DNA from: Sedimentisphaerales bacterium
Lineage (GTDB): Bacteria; Planctomycetota; Phycisphaerae; Sedimentisphaerales; Anaerobacaceae
Assembly (NCBI GenBank): GCA_016933985.1
Contig: JAFGTU010000399.1
Coordinates: forward strand, 1 to 10,587
Length of the DNA stretch: 10,587 nucleotides
Direction: 5' to 3'
Shown: piece after piece, positions 1 through 6,220 of the stretch
How positions within the stretch are numbered: position 1 is the stretch's first letter
Layout: each line of letters starts with the position of its first letter
Notes under the pieces: model-generated
What the model saw: the letters and a program-made list of their open reading frames with translations, nothing else
Told to the model about the DNA's origin: nothing
Databases searched by the model: none
Program-made: the position numbers and the translations under genes

Positions 1-680
1 ACGTTCATCATCAGCGCCGCATCGCCTACCGTCCGCGTCAAAGGCCCGATCTGGTCCAGGCTCGAACCAAAGGCCACCAGCCCATACCGCGACACCCGCC
101 CGTAAGTCGGCTTGAGGCCCACTACCCCGCAGAAGCTCGCTGGCTGTCTGATGGACCCGCCCGTATCCGACCCCAGCGCCGCATAGCAAAGCCCCGCCGC
201 CACAGCCGCCGCCGAGCCGCCGCTGCTGCCCCCCGGCACTCTGCTCGTATCCCACGGATTCACCGTCCGCTTCAGGCCCGAATTCTCCGTGCTCGAGCCC
301 ATCGCAAACTCATCCATATTCGTCTTGCCGATAATCACCGCATCGGCTGCAAGAAGCCTCTCGACCGCCGTCGCATTATACGGCGAATGAAAATCCTCCA
401 ACATCCGCGAAGCACAAGTCGTCGCCCCCCACGCGGTACACATATTGTCTTTCACCGCAATCGGCAGCCCCCCTAACAGCCCGACTTTCTCGCCCGCAGC
501 AATCTTACGGTCGATCTCCGCAGCCTTCGCCATCGCCCTATCGCGGTCCGTGCTAATATACGCCCTGATAACCGCATCGAGCTTTTCCATTTGCTCAAAG
601 ACCGCCTCCACGGCCTCCACGCCCGTTATCCGGCCTTCCTTTATCTTCTCACACAATTCTCGCGCACTTAGATCATCCAT
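1..680 (-). CDS. gatA: Asp-tRNA(Asn)/Glu-tRNA(Gln) amidotransferase subunit A, 5' part only
   Basis: GatA is the amidase subunit of GatCAB. It releases ammonia from glutamine, and GatB uses that ammonia to convert misacylated Glu-tRNA(Gln) or Asp-tRNA(Asn) in the cytoplasm. The first 226 codons are present and the gene leaves the window at base 1, so less than half of a usual protein of about 480-490 residues is seen. The amidase-signature catalytic triad is complete: Lys77 in AVKDN, the cis-serine Ser153 in PGGSSGGSAAA, and nucleophile Ser176 in SDTGGSIRQPA. The ATG at 680 gives the usual GatA N-terminus (MDDLSARELCEKIKEG). The only purine-rich candidate ribosome site, GGAG, lies rather far upstream. 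gatC is nearby on the same strand but separated from gatA by a hydrolase gene and a repeat-bearing spacer. gatB is not in the window. Confidence 0.96.
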   Translation of the reverse strand, partial: MDDLSARELCEKIKEGRITGVEAVEAVFEQMEKLDAVIRAYISTDRDRAMAKAAEIDRKIAAGEKVGLLGGLPIAVKDNMCTAWGATTCASRMLEDFHSPYNATAVERLLAADAVIIGKTNMDEFAMGSSTENSGLKRTVNPWDTSRVPGGSSGGSAAAVAAGLCYAALGSDTGGSIRQPASFCGVVGLKPTYGRVSRYGLVAFGSSLDQIGPLTRTVGDAALMMN

Positions 681-709
681 CACAGCAAACCAAAACTCCC
701 CAAGAGTTC

Positions 710-743
710 GTAGGATAGGCTTTAGCCCACCATCAAATCCTAC
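710..743. repeat. Imperfect REP-like palindrome in the hydrolase-gatA spacer
   Basis: The arms GTAGGAT (710-716) and ATCCTAC (737-743) are exact inverse complements. Inside them GGC (718-720) can pair with GCC (725-727). The core reads GGTGGGCTAAAGCC on the minus strand. From general knowledge, short palindromes built on GGTGGGCTAAAGCC recur between genes in planctomycetes and other environmental bacteria; that recollection is not tested here. There is no T-run, so it is not an obvious terminator. Confidence 0.5.
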
Positions 744-750
744 CAAATAA

Positions 751-788
751 AATCTGTGTAAATCTGTGCAAAATCTGTGGAATCTGTG
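751..788. repeat. Four tandem copies of AATCTGTG at about 10-bp period
   Basis: The core AATCTGTG occurs at 751-758, 761-768, 772-779 and 781-788, spaced 10, 11 and 9 bases apart, with units ending in TA, CA, G and GT. On the minus strand the unit reads CACAGATT. The spacing is about one helical turn, so all copies face the same side of the DNA. It lies in the 126-base gap between the hydrolase stop and the gatA start, beside the 710-743 palindrome. It resembles a CACAGATT-type intergenic repeat seen in many environmental genomes. No function is claimed. Confidence 0.75.
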
Positions 789-806
789 GTTCAAATCCCT
801 TCCGAC

Positions 807-1568
807 TCAATTCTGCTCCTTGCGATGTCCAAGCAGCCACTCATATAGCTCCGGATTATCATAAGTCGCAGTCCACGAATCGTGGTTCGCCTCAGGATAG
901 ACCGTCAGCTTCGCATCGCCGCCGCCGCCCTTCACCGCATCGACCATCTCTTGCGATTCCCTCAGCGGAACGACGTTGTCCTTTGCCCCGTGAAACGCCC
1001 ATACCGGAACATCCTTCAGCCGCCACCCGAAGAACCGCTTGCCGCCGCCGCAGATCGGCACGATAGCCGCAAAACGCTCCGGATACTTCGCCGCCAAATC
1101 CCAAGTCCCGTATCCCCCCATACTAAGCCCCGTCAGATACACCCGCCCCGCATCAACGTCGTACCGCTGCTGAATATAATCCAGCAGCTGTATTAGCTCC
1201 TCGGTCTTCTCCGTCCACCAATCCCCTTCCGGGCACTGCGGCGAAACGATAATAAACGGCAAATCTTTCCCCGCCCCTACAATCTTGGGTGGGCCGTGCA
1301 CCTTGACCTTGTTCAAATCGCTGCCGCGCTCCCCCGCCCCGTGAAGGAACAGCATCAAAGGCCAATTCTGCTCCTTCTCCCCGTAGCCCTTCGGCAGATA
1401 CAACAGGTAGCCCAAGCTCAACTCCTTGGTTATCGTCTTTGCAAACGCCTGCTCCTGCTGCACTCCCGGCACGACCTTATCGGACGCCATATCGCTCTTC
1501 TCCGTCTGTCTACAGCCGCCCAAAAACACACCGGCAATTACAAAACACATCAGGTAATTCGTTCTCAT
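807..1568 (-). CDS. Lipoprotein alpha/beta hydrolase (esterase/prolyl-oligopeptidase-like)
   Basis: This is a 253-residue predicted lipoprotein with an alpha/beta-hydrolase domain of the kind found in secreted esterases, feruloyl-esterase-like and PHB-depolymerase-like enzymes. The N-terminus has a short hydrophobic stretch and a lipobox, LGGC, with the lipidated cysteine at 19. The mature protein is therefore probably anchored to a membrane facing the periplasm. The oxyanion region is HGAGERG (76-82). The triad reads Ser149 in GLSMGG, Asp197 in HGAKDNVVP and His229 in ANHDSW, so the enzyme looks intact. The ATG at 1568 has a strong Shine-Dalgarno AAGGAGGT at 1578-1585, ten bases upstream. 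It follows gatC by 32 bases and precedes gatA by 126, so it may share the gatC transcript, although its role has no evident link to tRNA amidation. Substrate is unknown; carbohydrate esters are one possibility. Confidence 0.9.
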   Translation of the reverse strand: MRTNYLMCFVIAGVFLGGCRQTEKSDMASDKVVPGVQQEQAFAKTITKELSLGYLLYLPKGYGEKEQNWPLMLFLHGAGERGSDLNKVKVHGPPKIVGAGKDLPFIIVSPQCPEGDWWTEKTEELIQLLDYIQQRYDVDAGRVYLTGLSMGGYGTWDLAAKYPERFAAIVPICGGGKRFFGWRLKDVPVWAFHGAKDNVVPLRESQEMVDAVKGGGGDAKLTVYPEANHDSWTATYDNPELYEWLLGHRKEQN

Positions 1569-1600
1569 TGATTCGATACCTCCTTGATTTCATGCAATTC

Positions 1601-1921
1601 CTACGCGCCTCCTCCATCCAATATCTTGGGGACCTTGAAGAATTCCCCGTCCCGCTGAGGGGCGTTCGCCAGCGCAGCCTCAGTGCCGATAGACCCTTTC
1701 ACCATGTCCTCACGCAAGACATTACTGATAGGCAGACAATGCGCCAACGGCTCCACGCCCGCTGTATCCAATTCGTTCATCTTCTCGACGTACTCGAGAA
1801 TTGAGCTGAGCTGCCGGGCAAACTCCTCCACCTCCCACTCCTCAAGCTCCAGTCGAGCAAGTTTCGCAACCTTCCGCACCTGATCTTGGTCAATCTTCTT
1901 TTCCACTTGCCTGCCTGCCAC
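1601..1921 (-). CDS. gatC: Asp-tRNA(Asn)/Glu-tRNA(Gln) amidotransferase subunit C
   Basis: GatC is the small subunit that wraps around GatA and GatB and stabilises the GatCAB complex. At 106 residues it is slightly longer than the usual 95-100. The conserved N-terminal signature VRKVAKLARLELEE is at about residues 15-28. It is followed by the helix with LSSILEYVEKMNELDT and the C-terminal motif LREDMVKGS...ANAPQRDGEFFKVPKIL typical of the family. The start is uncertain: GTG at 1921 is the furthest upstream before an in-frame stop and has no good Shine-Dalgarno, and a second GTG five codons in is equally possible. It lies downstream of the rpmB terminator, so it needs its own promoter or read-through; I see no convincing promoter in 1922-1997. 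Identity is certain; only the N-terminus is open. Confidence 0.93.
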   Translation of the reverse strand: MAGRQVEKKIDQDQVRKVAKLARLELEEWEVEEFARQLSSILEYVEKMNELDTAGVEPLAHCLPISNVLREDMVKGSIGTEAALANAPQRDGEFFKVPKILDGGGA

Positions 1922-1990
1922 AAGCCCAATGTGCCGTGAATCGACTTACGCGCCATCCCGACACCGTGAAACAAACCACCCTCTCTCTAA

Positions 1991-2019
1991 AGAAAAAGCG
2001 AGGCGCCTGCCCGCCTCGC
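1991..2019 (-). terminator. Rho-independent terminator of rpmB
   Basis: On the minus strand an 8-bp GC-rich stem (2012-2019 with 1998-2005, GCGAGGCG/CGCCTCGC, all Watson-Crick) closes a six-base loop. It is followed at once by a T-rich tail, TTTTTCTTT. It lies about 65 bases past the rpmB stop codon, which separates rpmB from gatC. The plus-strand side has no T-run, so it should act in one direction only. Confidence 0.88.
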
Positions 2020-2084
2020 CGCAAAATGTCATGCATAGACAATAGAACGCCCGCTTATAAGCGAGCCGGAAGAATCATCAATAA

Positions 2085-2342
2085 TCAAGCCGACGCGGAC
2101 TTCCAATTGCGCTTCACCGGCTTCTCAACAAGGCCCATACGTATGGCCTTCGCCGAGACCCTCACCCTGCACACCTTCCCGTCAATGACCGCGCGGACCT
2201 TCTGTATGTTAGGCTTGAACTTACGCTTTGTTATGCCGGTAATCTTGCGACCGACGCCGCCGAGATACTTGGCCTTGCCACGCCGGCAAATGGTTTGCCC
2301 CGTCCTCGTTCGCTTACCCGTAAAATAACATACTCTGGACAT
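2085..2342 (-). CDS. rpmB: 50S ribosomal protein L28
   Basis: L28 is a small basic protein of the large ribosomal subunit. The 85-residue product has the family hallmarks: the N-terminal SRVCYFTGKR, the basic middle KRKFKPNIQKVR, and IDGKVCRVRVSAKAIR near the end. There are two cysteines (C5 and C19), but I see no second CxxC pair and do not claim zinc binding. The ATG at 2342 has a Shine-Dalgarno CAGGAG at 2351-2356, eight bases upstream. A promoter candidate lies about 55-85 bases upstream and a strong terminator follows, so rpmB is probably a single-gene transcript. Confidence 0.96.
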   Translation of the reverse strand: MSRVCYFTGKRTRTGQTICRRGKAKYLGGVGRKITGITKRKFKPNIQKVRAVIDGKVCRVRVSAKAIRMGLVEKPVKRNWKSASA

Positions 2343-2397
2343 CTAAGATGCTCCTGTTTCGCTCAAGCCGTATATTTCAATTCCTGCAAAACAGCAT

Positions 2398-2425
2398 ATT
2401 CTACGGTTTGCCGGGATTTCTGCAA
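2398..2425 (-). promoter_or_regulatory. Probable sigma-70-type promoter of rpmB
   Basis: On the minus strand TTGCAG (2420-2425) and TAGAAT (2398-2403) are separated by 16 bases. They lie 55-83 bases upstream of the rpmB start. The -10 box matches the consensus at five of six positions and the -35 at four. Nothing else in this 179-base gap looks like coding sequence. Confidence 0.45.
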
Positions 2426-2521
2426 GCAAAAAACCTGGCTGGTATGCAAAAAAAGCCCAATCCCCCGCAATGTTCGCATAATCTCCAAGAAAACGACGCT
2501 CTTGACCCCCACAGACCCTGC

Positions 2522-4777
2522 TCATTGACGCGTTTTAAGCAAGGATTCTAACGCTCCGCGTATCGGCGACAAATTGGGATCAAGCTCCAGTGCCCGCTCG
2601 AACTCCCTGACCGCCTCATCCCTCCTGCCCTGTCGGTTGTAAAGGCTGCCTAAGTTGACATGCAGAACAAGACTGTCCGGGCAATGCACCAATCCTTTGC
2701 GAAGAATTTCAACCGCCGCGTCCAGTTTATCCTGATCTTTATATATCGTCGCCAAATTCTCGTACGCCGGTACACTGTCCGGTCGCAGCCGCGCAAGCTC
2801 CTTGAAATGCCCCTCCGCTTTCGCCAGATCGCCCTTCGTGCGATACGCCCACCCCAGCCGGTAATGAGCCGGATCGCACGCAGGATTGATCGCAATCGCT
2901 TTTTTGTACTGGATTATCGCGCCGTCAACATCGCCCTGCGCGTGCAATACCGATCCAAGCGCGTTATATCCTATCCACGAATGAGGCAGAAAACTCTGCA
3001 CGATCCGATACTCTTCCCCCGCCGCCGAGTAATTCTTCAAATCCTCCGCCAGCAGCTTGCCGTATTTGTAATGCAAAAGCCAATCGTCTTTCCGTCTTTC
3101 AATTGCCTGGCGATATTGCTCCGCCGCCTTCTCCAGCGATCCTGTGGTCAGGCTCGCCCTTAGAGCCTCGACATCCCGCTCCAGGCGCTCGACGCTGCTC
3201 TTGTGGTAAAGCTGATTGGTGAAAGGCGGTTTCTTGATAAAGCCGTTCAACACCTCCTCAGCGACCTTGTATCGGTCCCAATCGGTGAACGCCAGCCGCT
3301 TCGCGCACTGCCCATCCGAAGCAACCGCACATCCTCCCTTGCGCATAGCCTTTATCCATGCCGGCAGCACGTTCTCAACCTCATTTAGAACCGACCCGGC
3401 CAGAAGATAGCAGCCCTTGAAATTAAAATGAACGTGTTCGTAAAACAGCTCCTCCCCCGCTGTCCCCTGTGAGCTGTTCTGCGCAAAGACCTCAACAGCA
3501 TCCGCCAGCCGAACGCCGTCCCCGCTCGCCACCTCGCGAATAATGCCGTTGATCCGATTATCCGCGCGGAACCTAAGCGTATCCAGCTCGAGCGCTTTGA
3601 TGTAGCTCGCCCGTGCCTTGTCGTACTGTCCCATCCACCAATAGCACCGCCCCAGCCGAAACGCCAGGTCGGCATAGCTATCATCGATCCGTCCCGCCGC
3701 CAGAAAAAGCTCCGCCCCCTCGCCGTACTTCTGGGCTGTCTCACGCTCGATGGCCTGCTCATACAGCTCGTCCCACTTGCCCTTTTCCGTATCGCCCAAG
3801 TTGCTTCGATGCAGCGAGCCGAAAGGCGGATTATCCTTTAAGTTACTCGCCACCGTGCAGAGAATTACTTCCGCCCCGCCTCTCCGCCCCGCACCGACGA
3901 TATCTTTGAGATTGTCCTGAAAATGGCTATAGACGCTCTGCAAATTCGCGTCATCGGCCCGAACCTGCTTGCCCAGAAACATCTCCAGCCCGCGCCAGAC
4001 ATCCTGTCCACCCTTGCCGGAGCCCAGCACGCCGCCCAGCAACTGTCCCAACCTCGTCCCCTTAAACGCAATGCCCCCCCGAATTAACCTCAGATTCCCC
4101 GAAAGCGGGACGAAGACCGTCCCGGCGCCGTAAGGCCCCGTAACCTCATTATTCCCCAGATAAACAACAAACAAGTCCGGAACGCACCGCGCGCAGTCCT
4201 TCGCAATTTGCAGGACAACGTGCGAATTTATCGCCGCCGCCGCAACCGTTACCACCTCGAAATCAACACCCGGGTAAGCATCCGCCAGCATAACATCCAG
4301 GATGCGCCCAAAGCTGAACGCATCGTCCGGCGTCCCCCGCGCCGCAGATGCCCCCAATATGAAGATCCGATATGCGTCCTCGCCCTTCTTCGCAGGAAAA
4401 ATAAAAGGCGTGAACCCCCGCGAAATATTGCGCGGAAAAAATCGCCAGTTAAATTTAACGTTGTCGCAGTAATACGACTTGCCGTCCACCTTTACCTTGA
4501 TGATGGCATGCGCAGGATGCCCATACCCCGCCACGCGAAGCCCAACCTCCACAAGGATCAAGAACAGAACCGGAACAACAAGAACAGCCGCCCCCCGAAA
4601 CACCCACAACCGCCACCGCCTCACCGCCCTCATATCCGCCCTCTCAGCACCCTCTTTGTTACTCGTCTTGGGCGCAGAATACCGCTTTTTCTCCCCCTGC
4701 GAACCTTTCCCGGCCTCCCCCCGCCGAACAGTCTGCCTCGCCTTCGAAGTCGCCCTCTTTCTGTGCTTCGCACTCAT
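2522..4777 (-). CDS. Membrane-anchored SGNH-hydrolase-like protein with TPR repeats
   Basis: The product is 751 residues. A very basic cytoplasmic tail (1-56) leads into one transmembrane helix at about 57-79, so the rest probably lies outside the inner membrane. An SGNH/GDSL-like domain follows. Block I is ILGASAARG (Ser144, with Ala in place of the usual Asp of GDS). Block II is AAAAINSHVV (179-188). Block III is VVYLGNNEVTGPYG (Asn209/210). A late block V is EHVHFNFKG (447-455), with His450 and Glu447 where Asp is usual. A TPR-like segment (about 366-400) is inserted between blocks III and V, and five or six more TPRs fill 545-745. The NSxxxL and GxNE motifs match a family of TPR proteins with SGNH folds that I recognise, but its function is not known to me. 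The start ATG has AAGGGG just upstream; Met49 is an alternative. It follows rluB by 45 bases, so they are probably co-transcribed. Confidence 0.85.
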   Translation of the reverse strand: MSAKHRKRATSKARQTVRRGEAGKGSQGEKKRYSAPKTSNKEGAERADMRAVRRWRLWVFRGAAVLVVPVLFLILVEVGLRVAGYGHPAHAIIKVKVDGKSYYCDNVKFNWRFFPRNISRGFTPFIFPAKKGEDAYRIFILGASAARGTPDDAFSFGRILDVMLADAYPGVDFEVVTVAAAAINSHVVLQIAKDCARCVPDLFVVYLGNNEVTGPYGAGTVFVPLSGNLRLIRGGIAFKGTRLGQLLGGVLGSGKGGQDVWRGLEMFLGKQVRADDANLQSVYSHFQDNLKDIVGAGRRGGAEVILCTVASNLKDNPPFGSLHRSNLGDTEKGKWDELYEQAIERETAQKYGEGAELFLAAGRIDDSYADLAFRLGRCYWWMGQYDKARASYIKALELDTLRFRADNRINGIIREVASGDGVRLADAVEVFAQNSSQGTAGEELFYEHVHFNFKGCYLLAGSVLNEVENVLPAWIKAMRKGGCAVASDGQCAKRLAFTDWDRYKVAEEVLNGFIKKPPFTNQLYHKSSVERLERDVEALRASLTTGSLEKAAEQYRQAIERRKDDWLLHYKYGKLLAEDLKNYSAAGEEYRIVQSFLPHSWIGYNALGSVLHAQGDVDGAIIQYKKAIAINPACDPAHYRLGWAYRTKGDLAKAEGHFKELARLRPDSVPAYENLATIYKDQDKLDAAVEILRKGLVHCPDSLVLHVNLGSLYNRQGRRDEAVREFERALELDPNLSPIRGALESLLKTRQ

Positions 4778-4822
4778 CCAATCCCCTTGACAATGCAGGC
4801 TTCCTACATAGCAACAGCCAAA

Positions 4823-5542
4823 TCAGTCCCTCACGTCCCGTCTCAGGGACCTCACTTCAGCCTCAGTGAGCTTTCTGAACTTGCCGACGCCAAGTCCTTT
4901 CGAAGTCAGATTCCCTATTTGCGTCCTCTTGAGCGATCTAACGCGCAGCCCAACTGTCAATAGCATCCGCCGCACCTGCCTGTTCAGCCCCTGTCGAAGC
5001 GTGACCTCAATCAACGATTCTTTGTGGTTGCGCCTCAGAATCTTCACCGCCGCACCCCGAGTCTTCCCCTCAGCCAGCCACACCCCCTTTTTCAACTTCT
5101 CCGCCGCATCCCCGCTGATCTGCCCGTCCGCCCTGACAACGTATGTCTTTGCCAGCTCGTACCTCGGATGCGTCAATTTATTCGTCAGCTCGCTGTCGTT
5201 GGTGATAATAATCAAACCTGTCGTATCCGCATCGAGCCTGCCCACGCAGAACACCCGCTCGTCCGTCCGGACAAGGTCTACCGCCCGAGTTCTGCCTTGC
5301 GGGTCGCTATTCGTGCAGATAACGCCCTTGGGCTTATTCAGCAGAAAATACACCTTCCTGGCCGCACGAATCCGCCTGCCGTTCACGGTAATAACGTCGT
5401 TTTCCGCGTCAACGAACGCCGGCAGAGTATCGACCACCTTGCCGTTCACACGGACGGCCCCATCGAGAATCAACTCCTCGCACTTTCGCCGCGAGTCAAT
5501 CCCAGCCGCCGCCAGCACTTTCTGCAACCTCTGCTCAGCCAT
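4823..5542 (-). CDS. rluB: 23S rRNA pseudouridine synthase, RsuA/RluB family
   Basis: This enzyme isomerises a uridine in 23S rRNA to pseudouridine (U2605 for E. coli RluB) during 50S assembly. The 239-residue product begins with an S4 RNA-binding domain (about 1-60, RLQKVLAAAGIDSRRKCEELI...GAVRVNGKV). It continues with the synthase domain: YFLLNKPKGVICT (65-77), the catalytic motif GRLDADTTGLIIITND with Asp104 as nucleophile, and the C-terminal LRQGLNRQVRRMLLTVGLRVRSLKR. Length and order fit RluB; RluE and RluF are related alternatives, but the S4 domain argues against RluE. It starts 17 bases after the antitoxin-like gene with only a weak ribosome site (GAG), suggesting translation tied to the upstream gene. 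The SGNH/TPR gene follows. Confidence 0.92.
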   Translation of the reverse strand: MAEQRLQKVLAAAGIDSRRKCEELILDGAVRVNGKVVDTLPAFVDAENDVITVNGRRIRAARKVYFLLNKPKGVICTNSDPQGRTRAVDLVRTDERVFCVGRLDADTTGLIIITNDSELTNKLTHPRYELAKTYVVRADGQISGDAAEKLKKGVWLAEGKTRGAAVKILRRNHKESLIEVTLRQGLNRQVRRMLLTVGLRVRSLKRTQIGNLTSKGLGVGKFRKLTEAEVRSLRRDVRD

Positions 5543-5559
5543 CGAAGTCTCGCAAGCTC

Positions 5560-5802
5560 TTAACCCGTGCTCCGGGCAGACTGCGACGCCCGTGCAGCCT
5601 GAATAGCGTGGATTGCGTCATCATCGAAGAGCCGGGCGCCGCAAGACCGGCACTTATAATGGACAAGGCTCTTGATCTTCAGCCCGTCGGCAAGTTGACA
5701 GCGTTCTCCCGTCCGCACCACTTCCACCTCTCCGCACTCCGGACAAGGCAACAGTTCAGATGTCCGTGCTTTTTTTCGATGAGATGAAGACATAGAACAC
5801 AT
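5560..5802 (-). CDS. YgiT-type zinc-finger protein, putative antitoxin
   Basis: This small protein of 80 residues has two CxxC pairs, Cys20/Cys23 (LPCPECG) and Cys51/Cys54 (YKCRSCG). That is the YgiT-type zinc-finger pattern found in the N-terminal half of MqsA antitoxins. The DNA-binding helix-turn-helix half of full MqsA (131 residues) is missing, so it would bind the toxin but perhaps not DNA. I chose ATG 5802, five bases after AAGGAAGG (5808-5815); GTG 5808 and ATG 5793 are alternatives. It overlaps the end of the upstream toxin-like gene by about 47 bases in another frame, as is common in toxin-antitoxin pairs. Toxin first and zinc-finger protein second matches the mqsRA order. Function as an antitoxin is inferred from context. 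Confidence 0.78.
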   Translation of the reverse strand: MCSMSSSHRKKARTSELLPCPECGEVEVVRTGERCQLADGLKIKSLVHYKCRSCGARLFDDDAIHAIQAARASQSARSTG

Positions 5803-6082
5803 CCGCACCTTCCTTTTTCATTATCTTTCCTTTGGTGTAGATTTCGAGTCCGTCAAAGGTCATTCCTTTGATAACATACAGCTTTTCGGCCTTCCCCGTC
5901 TTCGGATTCCGCGAACGCAGAACCCTAAAGATTGCCGGGGCATTTAGGATGGCCTCATACACCATTTCGGGCGTCAGCAAATCTGCTGCCATCTCCAAAT
6001 CAGCCTTCTCGGTGAAAACTACTCGCCGAGAGATTACCAAACGTTTTATTCGAATAAGAATGGTCATAGCTGTTCTACTCAT
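5756..6082 (-). CDS. DUF4258-like small protein, putative toxin partner
   Basis: The product is up to 108 residues. The recognisable core runs from about residue 20 to 104: RRVVFTEKADLEM, then LTPEMVYEAILNAPAIFRVLRSR, then EKLYVIKGMTFDGLEIYTKGK and ending VFYVFISSKKS. I recognise this ILNAPAI...LRSR...IYTKGK pattern as a DUF4258-like/MqsR-like family usually followed by a YgiT-type zinc-finger gene, as it is here. The family is thought to include toxins that act on RNA; the activity is not shown by sequence alone. The usual histidine near the start of DUF4258 proteins is replaced (FTEKAD). The N-terminus is unclear: ATG 6082 has no ribosome site and abuts a promoter-like -10 box, so ATG 6067 may be the true start. 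It overlaps the antitoxin-like gene. Confidence 0.7.
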   Translation of the reverse strand: MSRTAMTILIRIKRLVISRRVVFTEKADLEMAADLLTPEMVYEAILNAPAIFRVLRSRNPKTGKAEKLYVIKGMTFDGLEIYTKGKIMKKEGADVFYVFISSKKSTDI

Positions 6083-6111
6083 ACTTTACTGCAATATGCC
6101 TGCACATTCAA
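6083..6111 (-). promoter_or_regulatory. Candidate promoter of the toxin-antitoxin-like pair
   Basis: On the minus strand TTGAAT (6106-6111) and TAAAGT (6083-6088) are separated by 17 bases. Transcription would begin at about 6076, past the first ATG (6082), which would favour ATG 6067 as a near-leaderless start. The remaining gap up to the ATP-grasp stop (to 6220) shows only a short GGCCA/TGGCC dyad with no T-run. Confidence 0.3.
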
Positions 6112-6220
6112 AGGAAAACTGCTCACGCGATCATGCAGAATCAGCTTCCGCCCGGATAAGGAATTCTCAAGCCGGAATGGAAGCCAGCAGTCAAGGCAGG
6201 CCACTGCAATCTGGCCGACC

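Noticed and set aside
2426..2470. Two T-runs on the minus strand after the SGNH/TPR gene, considered as a terminator
   Set aside because: The only stem is a 4-bp GGCT/AGCC with a long loop that itself contains a T-run; too weak to call.
4208..4963. A 251-codon plus-strand open frame
   Set aside because: It lies opposite the SGNH/TPR gene and the end of rluB, is extremely rich in Arg and Pro, and has no recognisable domain; it is an antisense shadow.
4866..5606. A 246-codon plus-strand open frame
   Set aside because: It lies opposite rluB, whose S4 and catalytic motifs are unmistakable; the composition (Ser, Thr, Phe, Leu) is typical of an antisense shadow.
6188..6220. GGCCA/TGGCC dyad after the ATP-grasp gene
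   Set aside because: Five base pairs with no T-run; not enough for a terminator or operator call.
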